From the NCBI RefSeq assembly GCF_900094595.1, contig NZ_FMAD01000012.1, positions 62,001 through 126,000 of the forward strand: a stretch of 64,000 bases of DNA. The letters run 5' to 3'. This document shows, piece after piece, positions 8,312 through 15,691 of this stretch. Source of the stretch: Cupriavidus alkaliphilus (lineage in GTDB: Bacteria > Pseudomonadota > Gammaproteobacteria > Burkholderiales > Burkholderiaceae). Within the stretch, counting starts at the first letter, position 1; every line of letters starts with the position of its first letter. The notes beneath the pieces are model-generated. The model had not been told where the DNA came from. It did not search any database and worked only from the letters and a program-made list of their open reading frames with translations. Position numbers and translations under genes: made by a program.

Positions 8312-9771
8312 GCAAGTTTCGTAGCCTTGAAAGCTATCAAGTCAAGCGGTCGGGTCAATATCAGTTGCTTCCATTCCGCTTTGAAGCCCTGGATGACCAA
8401 AGCGTCGTTGCCACCAATGCAGTCGGTGAGTTTGCTTTCCTCTCCCGTAGTCAGCTCGAGAACCTTGTAGCGCATCGTTTAAGCCCGACCGATCCCGACT
8501 ACAGCATGTTGAGGTCTCGGCATTTCCTGCGTGAAGACGGCGATGATGCTAGCTTGGAACTTCTTGCACTAAAGACGCGAACCAAGTTTAGTAAGCTCCG
8601 AAATTTCACGAACCTGCATATATTCGTCGCGTCGCTTCGTTGCGACCATAGCTGCCAGTACTGTCAGGTCTCTCGACAATCAGAGAACAAAGCAGCGTTT
8701 GACATGACACTCGAAACGGCGGACAAGGCCCTCGACCTTGTGTTTCGCTCTCCGAACCCGGCCATTAAGATCGAGTTCCAAGGTGGTGAACCACTTTTGA
8801 ACTTCGAACTGATCCGACACGTTGTTCAAAAGGCAGAACAACGAAACAAGGGCGAGGGTCGGGATCTGCAGTTTGTTATTACAACAACCTTGTCACTAGC
8901 CACCGATGAAATCCTGGAGTTCTGCCGCGACCACAAGATTTTTCTATCGTCTTCCCTGGACGGCCCTTCCGATCTGCATAACAAAAATCGTCCCCGTCCA
9001 GGTCGGGACAGTCATGAACGTTTTGTCTCTGGCCTGAAGCGAGCTCGCGACATCCTAGGCTACGATTCCGTGTCGGCGCTAATGACTACGGCTCCAACAA
9101 GTCTCACTCGGGTTCGTGACATCGTCGATGAATATCTGAAGCATGGCTTCGACGGAATTTTCCTGCGTCATCTTTCCCCCTACGGTTTCGCGCTGAAGAC
9201 GAAAAGTTTTCAGGCTTACAACACCGACCGGTGGCTCGAGTTCTACAAGGAAGGGATGGAATACATCCTCGAACTGAACAAAGCTGGAACACCGTTCACT
9301 GAGTATTACTCCACGCTTTTGCTGACCAAAATGATGTCGGCCGAAGATCCCGGATTTGTAGATTTGATGAACCCAGCCGGCGCGGGCATCGCAGCTATCG
9401 TATTCAACTATGACGGAGATGTCTATGCATCCGACGAAAGCCGCATGCTTCGTGAGATGGGGGATACCACATTCCGTCTTGGCAACGTTCATCAGAACAG
9501 CTATGAGGAAATGTTCACCTCCGACGCACTTCTGACTGCCCTTGAGGATTCGTTCACTTCCTCCGCCCCCATGTGCAGTGATTGTGCATTCGAGCCCTGG
9601 TGTGGCGCAGATCCGGTCTTTCACCATGGAATGTATGGGGACGTCCTCGGGCGCAAGCCCGAATCGGACTTTTGCAAGCGGGTCATGGGGATTGCCAAGT
9701 ATCTCTTGGAGAAAATGCGCAAGGACGACGAAGCGAAGGAAATTTTCATGCGGTGGGTAAACCGATGCTGA
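8308..9771 (+). CDS. hxsB: radical SAM maturase HxsB
   Basis: A radical SAM enzyme of 487 residues expected to modify HxsA. The [4Fe-4S]/SAM site is RCDHSCQYC, with C112, C116 and C119 in CxxxCxxC spacing. The SAM-binding GGEP motif is at 159-162. A C-terminal SPASM-like cluster has C423, C426, C432 and C456 (MCSDCAFEPWC), typical of RiPP-modifying enzymes that bind auxiliary iron-sulfur clusters. The N-terminal 100 residues resemble the leader-binding region of paired maturases. It overlaps hxsD by 4 bases and the hxsC ATG by 7 (ATGCTGA). Assignment rests on these motifs plus the HxsA substrate upstream. Confidence 0.88.
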   Translation: MSKFRSLESYQVKRSGQYQLLPFRFEALDDQSVVATNAVGEFAFLSRSQLENLVAHRLSPTDPDYSMLRSRHFLREDGDDASLELLALKTRTKFSKLRNFTNLHIFVASLRCDHSCQYCQVSRQSENKAAFDMTLETADKALDLVFRSPNPAIKIEFQGGEPLLNFELIRHVVQKAEQRNKGEGRDLQFVITTTLSLATDEILEFCRDHKIFLSSSLDGPSDLHNKNRPRPGRDSHERFVSGLKRARDILGYDSVSALMTTAPTSLTRVRDIVDEYLKHGFDGIFLRHLSPYGFALKTKSFQAYNTDRWLEFYKEGMEYILELNKAGTPFTEYYSTLLLTKMMSAEDPGFVDLMNPAGAGIAAIVFNYDGDVYASDESRMLREMGDTTFRLGNVHQNSYEEMFTSDALLTALEDSFTSSAPMCSDCAFEPWCGADPVFHHGMYGDVLGRKPESDFCKRVMGIAKYLLEKMRKDDEAKEIFMRWVNRC

Positions 9772-10937
9772 TACTTTCGGGTCGTGTAATACGAATAACT
9801 GAGGACAAGCCCACTCGGCAACATGTGCCTGCTCCTCGACGGCAGTTCTCGCTCAGTACGAATCGCAATCTCCCGCTCCCTTTGAGAGAATCGCGAGCCT
9901 ATCTGTCACGCTCCGCAGACCCGGTCCCTGGTGGCTTCACACATTACTTCGCGTTCAACAACCGCCCTCTAAGCTTGGCAGATAACGTGCCTTGCACGCT
10001 GCTAGGCGAAGAATTCTCTTACCTTGCTGATGGTGACGTGGTCAGCTTGACGGATGACGGTAGGATCCGGGCCCTCTTTAGAGCGGCGTCTGAACACAAC
10101 AGCATCCTCCTTACCGAGCAGTGCAACAACTATTGCTTGATGTGCTCCCAACCTCCAAAGAAGGTCGATGACCGCTGGCTGTTGGAAGAAGCAATGGAAA
10201 CGGTGCGGTTGATTCCGCGGATCACCCGCTCACTGGGCATTACTGGCGGCGAGCCAACACTGTTCGGTAGAGGCTTCCTAGACTTGCTTCACCAGATCAA
10301 GAACTGGCTGCCACGCACATCTCTGCACATCCTCTCAAACGGCCGCACATTCTCTGACGTAGCGTTCGCTGAGCAATATGCGGCAGTCCAACACCCGGAC
10401 GTCATGGTAGGTATCCCGGTGTACTCCGCAGACCCGGCACGACACGACTATGTCGTTCAGGCCGAGCGTGCCTTTGATGAGACGATCCGAGGCATTCTGA
10501 ACCTGAAGCGTCTGGGTCAGAAGGTCGAGATTCGTGTGGTCGTACACAAGCAAACCTATGAAGGACTGCCAGCACTCGCCGAATTCATCGCGCGGAACTT
10601 GCTGTTTGTTGACCACGTCGCCCTGATGGGGCTGGAGATGACCGGTTTCACCCGCGCGAACTTGGACGCGCTATGGATCGATCCGGCTGACTACAAAGCC
10701 GAGCTCAGTATGGCTGTCCGAATTCTGAGGAGCTATGGGCTTCGGACATCGGTTTATAACCATCAGTTATGTCTGGTGAATCCCGATGTCGAACCGGCTT
10801 ATGTCAAGTCGATCTCCGATTGGAAAAACGAATACGCGTCCGAGTGCGGCCCATGTACGCGCCGAGCTGAGTGTGGCGGGTTTTTTGCTTCTGGTATTCA
10901 GCACGGCTACAGTAAGTCGATTCGGCCATTTATGTAG
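9765..10937 (+). CDS. hxsC: radical SAM maturase HxsC
   Basis: The second radical SAM enzyme of the pair, 390 residues from the ATG at 9765, which overlaps the end of hxsB. A longer in-frame reading from 9582 would lie wholly inside hxsB and is rejected. The cluster motif is CNNYCLMC (C120, C124, C127), followed by GITGGEP. The C-terminus has a smaller cysteine set (ECGPC...AECGGFFASG) that may hold an auxiliary cluster. Paired HxsB/HxsC enzymes are the hallmark of the His-Xaa-Ser system. The division of labour between them cannot be read from sequence. Confidence 0.88.
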   Translation: MLILSGRVIRITEDKPTRQHVPAPRRQFSLSTNRNLPLPLRESRAYLSRSADPVPGGFTHYFAFNNRPLSLADNVPCTLLGEEFSYLADGDVVSLTDDGRIRALFRAASEHNSILLTEQCNNYCLMCSQPPKKVDDRWLLEEAMETVRLIPRITRSLGITGGEPTLFGRGFLDLLHQIKNWLPRTSLHILSNGRTFSDVAFAEQYAAVQHPDVMVGIPVYSADPARHDYVVQAERAFDETIRGILNLKRLGQKVEIRVVVHKQTYEGLPALAEFIARNLLFVDHVALMGLEMTGFTRANLDALWIDPADYKAELSMAVRILRSYGLRTSVYNHQLCLVNPDVEPAYVKSISDWKNEYASECGPCTRRAECGGFFASGIQHGYSKSIRPFM

Positions 10938-11061
10938 GCTTGCTGGGGACACAGAGCGAGCGCTGATCGGACCCACCGAGTTTCAACGTCAGAACGAAAC
11001 GGCAAGTCGAACTATTGCACGTCGATCGCAAGATTTGAGCGCGATGAATCTGCCGCTCCCG

Positions 11062-12489
11062 TCACTGGCTTGTCAGCATTCTAAGCGGCATCAGGTCGAT
11101 CTTCTTCGTCTGCTCGGAGAAGCGCGCCTGGTAGAACTCAAAGTCCTTCCTACCCTCTTTCACGCATTTCTGATCGATGAGTCGCATGATCTGCAGCTTG
11201 TCCTCGTTTCTTGTCTTCATACCAAATGCAATGCCTGCCAGATCCGAAAATCGGTACCGAAGCTTGCGTGACGCCACGTCGTCAAATCGTAGCAACCCGG
11301 AGTGCAATACGAGGCGCGCCTCCCTCTCATGCGCCCATTCCTCCGACTTGGTGCAGAAACTGTGAGAATATTTGCGCCAGTACTCATGCCTCCATTCCTC
11401 GTCTTCGCGGAGCATTCTTTGTGCGGTGGTGCTACGTTCACCATTTGGGCCAGCGAACCAGAATCCGGCAAGTCTTGCCTTGGTAAGCGTCGCGATTGAT
11501 TCGAAGAAATTGACTTGTGGGAACTCCGACGTATAGCGGACCTCTTCGAAGCGGTGCGGCACATAGCCTAGAATCGGTTCTCCGCCCACGCTGGTCGTGC
11601 GCCAGCCGTACGCTCGATGCAGATCCAGCGTACGGCCATCCTGGTGGCCTACCTTTGCTCTGAATTTCAGGCACGCTCCACGATGACCATCGCCATAAGT
11701 GCCCCACATCGCCGAGTTTGTTGGGTCTGCAACAAAGCAAGCAACATACCAATTCGGATAAAGAAGTCGCTCTAGAGACTTTACATAAAAATCAGTGAAG
11801 TCATACCCGATAAACATCGATGACCGCCTCTCATCGGGGATAGGATTATTGAACTCGTTAATGAGAGACACTTGCGAGGAAAGCGCCTCACTCGCAGAAA
11901 ACATGATGTCAGCCAAGCCATGTGACTGCTCGCCAATGGCCAACAGCCCACTCAGGTTCTCAGCTAACGCATCGATCACGGCATCTAGTGCTCGAGTCTC
12001 CGAGACGCCGACTGGAAGACGTGCATCTAGTGCAGCTTTTACGCTCCGAGTTGCCAGCGGGTGAAGCAGCCGCAGATAGAAATGCAGTTCATTCGGTCTG
12101 ACTTCTCTCCCACGCGATGCAAGAGCTGCAATCAAACGTTCCGGAACGGGGTGCTTAAAAAATTCCTTGCAAGCTTCCGTATAGCACTCTCTGATTGGGG
12201 CCTTCGGCAAGTCCTCGTCAATCTGATGCACGAAGGGCGAGCACATCTCTGGGTTGAACTCCGGCCCCATAATCAATGCAAGAGAAGTGGCCTGCATGAG
12301 ATTGAGCAGATAGTGGCGCAGCAGATTTCGCCAGACGATCTCATCGCCTCGCCAAAATATGTGCTTGAAGCCTTCGAGCGGATCGTTCAATCCCTCAGGC
12401 GGGCAAAAGTAGATCTCTTGATTTTCCAGTTCTCGGAAACCATCAAGAAGTGCGTGTGTCGATCGAAAGCGGTAAAGATAATCTTGCAT
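11062..12489 (-). CDS. DUF2971-family protein
   Basis: A soluble protein of 475 residues with the DUF2971 layout: the N-terminal block YRFRSTHALLDGFRELENQ...NDPLEGF, the central signature MWGTYGDGHRGACLKF (usually MW.HYA..H.G.C..F) and the late WAHEREARLVLHSG block. The function of DUF2971 is unknown to me. Members are common in genomic islands and some sit next to defence genes. It converges on hxsC with 124 bases between them and no clear terminator, so it is not part of the hxs operon. It is unusually long for the family because of an insert between residues 100 and 230. Confidence 0.7.
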   Translation of the reverse strand: MQDYLYRFRSTHALLDGFRELENQEIYFCPPEGLNDPLEGFKHIFWRGDEIVWRNLLRHYLLNLMQATSLALIMGPEFNPEMCSPFVHQIDEDLPKAPIRECYTEACKEFFKHPVPERLIAALASRGREVRPNELHFYLRLLHPLATRSVKAALDARLPVGVSETRALDAVIDALAENLSGLLAIGEQSHGLADIMFSASEALSSQVSLINEFNNPIPDERRSSMFIGYDFTDFYVKSLERLLYPNWYVACFVADPTNSAMWGTYGDGHRGACLKFRAKVGHQDGRTLDLHRAYGWRTTSVGGEPILGYVPHRFEEVRYTSEFPQVNFFESIATLTKARLAGFWFAGPNGERSTTAQRMLREDEEWRHEYWRKYSHSFCTKSEEWAHEREARLVLHSGLLRFDDVASRKLRYRFSDLAGIAFGMKTRNEDKLQIMRLIDQKCVKEGRKDFEFYQARFSEQTKKIDLMPLRMLTSQ

Positions 12490-12652
12490 GTGTATCGCTA
12501 CTCTCGCTCTTGGCTACCGGCCCCCACCGGCGCCACTTGGGCGAAAGATAATAGCAGGCATTTGTCGCGCTTGGCGGCCGATTTCGCATGGATTTCCGCC
12601 GAGACTATGCAGCACCCAAAGGCCCGCGCCTCACTGCTTCGGAACCATACGA

Positions 12653-13068
12653 ATGTTCAAGATTGATAGCCTTTCAAACTGCACCGTCAACCTCAAGGAA
12701 GTCAACTTCTCCGAGCTAGGATTCATCGAGCGGCGCCATCCTCAGGAAGGAGGGTAGCCAACCAGCACGATGCACTCGGCGAAGAACTCCTCATCATCCA
12801 GAAGGAATTCGATAGATTCGACGACACACGCGAGAGGCTTGGTCTTCTAGCCGTCCGCATGGACGACAGAAAGGTTTCGATCATCGAGTGCGTAGCGCCC
12901 TTCGACGGTGACATTCGAGAAAGTTGGCCGGGAATGATTCGATGGCTTGTCGACCATGTGAAGAGAATGGAGATAACTTTCGGGAAGGAAATACCTGCGC
13001 TTCGCAACTTGGTTCAGTCACTGAAGGACACTGCAGCAGATGGCGTATCAACCGCGCCTGAGGTGTGA
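12653..13068 (+). pseudogene. broken NucS/DUF91-type nuclease-like gene
   Basis: The first frame reads MFKIDSLSNCTVNLKEVNFSELGFIERRHPQE and stops at 12757. The other frame continues VANQHDALGEELLIIQKEF then DRFDDTRERLGLLAV. Together these give the N-terminus of proteins that begin MFKID...F.ELG..ER.HLQEW.A..P..LGEELLIIQKEF (a PD-(D/E)XK, NucS-like family). A 2-base surplus at about 12748 causes the frameshift. The part after 12859 (ESWPGMIRWLVDHVKRME) looks like the C-terminus of the same kind of protein, so the catalytic core between them seems deleted. It is not expected to be functional. Confidence 0.55.
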
Positions 13069-13430
13069 AGCAAAATGTCCAAGTCGCCCGCCCCGCTTGG
13101 TCGTTGGCGGCTTGGAACAAGTGGAGGGGATGACGGCCGAAATTGGCCAAGAGCGGACTTAGGAAAGCAGGCTGCGTTGTACGGAAGAGGAACTCAAGCC
13201 GCCAGCCGTCCACGGCCGACTCACACTCTGGAAGAGCAGCGAGAGACAAGATACCGGTGAAGTCCTTAGACGCGACGACTGGGTCGTCGCGCTCCTAGTG
13301 GCCACGTTCGCGCTAAAAAAAACAGGACCCCACCATGCACGCTTGATAAAGATTCCACTGAACATGTGTGGTAACGGTACAGAATTCCGGCTCCCTGTGC
13401 CGTCGGGAGGAGACGAACTGTGTGATGAGC
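13069..13430. other. non-coding stretch before the IS element
   Basis: No supported gene. It contains a perfect 9-bp hairpin, CGCGACGAC/GTCGTCGCG, at 13271-13291 with a 3-base loop, and an A8 run at about 13314. Neither belongs to a feature I can name. Confidence 0.4.
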
Positions 13431-13492
13431 TGTTAGCGCCGATGCAAAAATGACCCAGCCCGCCGAAGTAAAACTGACCCACCTGGTGGAGG

Positions 13493-13860
13493 ATGGCGGA
13501 TTTGCCGTCGATGCTGACACAGGAGCAAGCCGTGGAAATCAGGGTATTGGCGAGACGAGGTACGGGAGTGAGGGAGATAGCGCGGCAGACGGGTCTGTCG
13601 CGCAACACGGTGCGGCGGTATTTGCGTGACGAACAGGCTTGCCGCTACGGGCCGCGAGAGCCCAAGGTGACCAAGCTCGCACCACACCACGCATATTTGC
13701 TGACGCGAATCGCGGCGGCACGTCCTCGCTGGATTCCGGCGACGGTGCTGCTGCGAGAGTTGCACGAGCGCGGCTACCCAAGCCTGTTCGGCCCATCCCG
13801 CGCGAGAGCTTGCAGCATCCGCTGGCGGTGTATGACAGCCTGCTGGAGGTAGCAGCATGA
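13493..13860 (+). pseudogene. istA: istA transposase remnant (IS21 family)
   Basis: The N-terminal helix-turn-helix (VREIARQTGLSRNTVRRYLR) and following block (ARPRWIPATVLLRELHERGY) are intact. The sequence then jumps to the C-terminal tail (RESLQHPLAVYDSLLEVAA) in another frame. The DDE catalytic core, roughly 250-300 residues by comparison with usual IstA length, is gone. The likely native start is the ATG at 13511 (MLTQEQAVEI). This copy cannot transpose itself. Confidence 0.8.
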
Positions 13861-14645
13861 ATCTGCAGCACGAGCGCAATGCCGGTCTGTGCGGCCAGCT
13901 CAAGCTTGACCGCGTGGCGCTGGAGTGGGGAGCGCTGGCGCAGCGCGTGGCAAACGAGGACGCCAGCCTGGCCGACTTCCTGGAGCGGCTGCTCAATGTC
14001 GAGGTTACCGCCCGCGAGGAACGCAAGCGCCAGGTCTTGACCAAGCTGGCGACGCTGCCGTCGGTGAAGACGTTGGAGCAATATGACTTCGGCTTCGCCA
14101 GCGGCGCGCCGCGCATGCAGATACAGGAGCTGGGCAGCCTGGCGTTCATCGAGCGCGCAGAGAACGTCGTGCTGCTCGGGCCGTCCGGGGTGGGCAAGAC
14201 GCATCTGGCCACGGCGCCGGCCTACCGGGCCACGCAGGCAGGTATCAAGACGCGCTTCCTGACGGCGGCTGACCTGATGATGCAACTGGCCACTGCGCGA
14301 CAGCAAGGGAGGCTGCGCGAGTACTTCAATCGGGCGGTGATGGGGCCCAGGCTGCTGGTGGTCGATGAAATCGGCTACCTGCCATTCGGGCGGGAGGAAG
14401 CGAACCTGTTCTTCAACGTCGTGGCCAAGCGCTACGAGCGTGGTTCGATGGTGCTGACCAGCAACCTGCCGTTCGCACAATGAGCAACTGCGTTCGACGA
14501 TGACCAGACGCTGACGGCAGCGATGCTTGACCGGCTGCTGCATCACGCCCACATCGTGCAAATTACGGGCGAGAGCTACCGGCTCAAGGACAAGCGCCGC
14601 GCGGGACAAACGAACAGCCGGACTGCCGTCAAGGCGGCCGGCTGA
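13857..14645 (+). pseudogene. istB: istB helper ATPase with in-frame stop (IS21 family)
   Basis: IstB is the AAA+ helper of IS21 transposition. Walker A (GPSGVGKTHLAT), Walker B (LLVVDEIGYLPF) and the sensor TSNLPF are present. A TGA at 14481-14483 replaces the Trp codon normally following LPFAQ. The same frame then continues undisturbed for 54 codons (TLTAAMLDRLLHHAHIVQI ... GESYRLKDKRRAG) to 14645. A single nonsense mutation therefore truncates an otherwise complete protein. It starts overlapping the istA stop as ATGA. Confidence 0.82.
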
Positions 14646-14720
14646 CGGGAGCCAGGTGGGTCAGTTTTACTTCGACGATCCTTGGCAAAGTGGGTCTGTT
14701 TTAAATCGGCGTTGACACAT

Positions 14721-14870
14721 AGGCAGGCCGTGCAATTTGAGGAACGACAGTTTGTCCCAGTAGCCTCTTTGGCAGGCTATGCGGCTATCACGGACGGTGA
14801 GGAAACCGCAGCCGAGTAAGCCTATGGGGTCACGCCACTCGAGTGCTGCGACTACTTCTGCTTCATGGAT
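14721..14870 (-). pseudogene. C-terminal fragment of NTF2/SnoaL-like protein gene
   Basis: The minus-strand frame reads VVAALEWRDPIGLLGCGF, then LTVRDSRIACQRGYWDKLSF and LKLHGLP. This is the end of the NTF2-like (SnoaL/DUF4440-type) fold, where an RDGRI...YWDKL.FL..LGLP tail is usual. The native stop has been lost because the IS21 end begins 4 bases further on. No matching N-terminal half is found upstream. Its last part forms the right copy of the direct repeat that also occurs at 7213-7267. Confidence 0.6.
14722..14777. repeat. right copy of the imperfect direct repeat
   Basis: These 56 bases match 7213-7267 in the same orientation (49 of 56 aligned positions identical). They cover the 3' end of the NTF2-like gene fragment. 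The interval between the copies holds hxsADBC, the DUF2971 gene, the nuclease pseudogene and the IS21 element. Confidence 0.7.
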
Positions 14871-14879
14871 TGCTTCGAC

Positions 14880-15691
14880 GATGCAGGTCATCTTGGCAAG
14901 CGCGAATTCGCGTTCAAACAAAGCGCGGATCGCTTAGCGTCCTTCGAGTGGGCCTTGGCCCCCCCGGTATGTCGAGCGTCCGTTGTGGGCAAGGACGGTC
15001 GGAGCTTCGGAAGATCATCCGGGGTCCCGCCCACATGCGGCCACGGGCTGAGCGCTTGAACAGACGATTGAGCGACTGCCCCACTTAGGAGAGCGGTCGC
15101 TCAAGAGATGACAGCCTACATCGCCTGATCGGCAACTACTGATCGTCAATGTGTGTGAATGACCTGTTCCCGCCATGCCGAACGATTCCTATTCGGTCAC
15201 ACGAAATTTGAGAGTACAGTCAAGCGCATCAAAAGTGACGACGCGCTTTGAGAAGGAGAACAGACCAGTAACAAGTGTGGTTCATCAAGGCGCAAATTGT
15301 ACGCTGTCTGATCGCGATCGAACGTAACAGCCATTATCGGTCGAAGGACTAGTAGAGTCTCGGGCAACACATGGAACCTATATCGCATAGATTCTGGTAG
15401 CCTCGACATCACACGAGCCGGATGGCAAAATTGAGCCAAGCTGTTGGCTGTGAATTCTTACCTACGATATGGGAACGATAAAAGGTAATGGCCTCTGGGG
15501 AGATTAGAAATACTGCATCACGGTCTGCGCACCTCAATTGCGTTGAATCAGAGCAGTTTAATTTTTCAAAAAAATAAGGAAATTCTTGACGCGAAAAGCA
15601 AGAGCTCCATTAAATGATCTGGTTAAGCAACGGTTTTTGATGCATATGTCTTCAAAGTATTTATTCAAATAATAATGAGAGGTTAATAAAT
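14880..15691. other. gene-poor stretch upstream of the SIR2 gene
   Basis: I find no gene I can defend here. Short frames exist on both strands but lack recognisable families or good start sites. Base composition shifts from GC-rich to AT-rich at about 15450, marking a junction in the mosaic. The last 100 bases are very AT-rich and probably hold the promoter of the SIR2 gene. Confidence 0.45.

Larger units (their letters stand above)
13431..14717 (+). mobile_element. decayed IS21-family insertion sequence
   Basis: The ends are TGTTAGCGCCGATGCAAAA at 13431 and, inverted, TGTCAACGCCGATTTAAAA ending at 14717. An inner 22-bp perfect inverted repeat lies at 13465-13486 and 14652-14673. Multiple terminal repeats, and an istA/istB pair overlapping as ATGA, are typical of IS21. 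The length of 1287 bp is about half of a complete element because istA is internally deleted. I see no target-site duplication at the junctions (ATGAGC on the left, CATAGG on the right). The right end abuts the NTF2-like gene tail. Confidence 0.8.

Noticed and set aside
7204..14777. Complete integrative element with its own integrase
   Set aside because: The repeats suggest an insertion, but no integrase or relaxase gene lies between them. The only recombinase-like gene, at 43034, is 29 kb away and degenerate.
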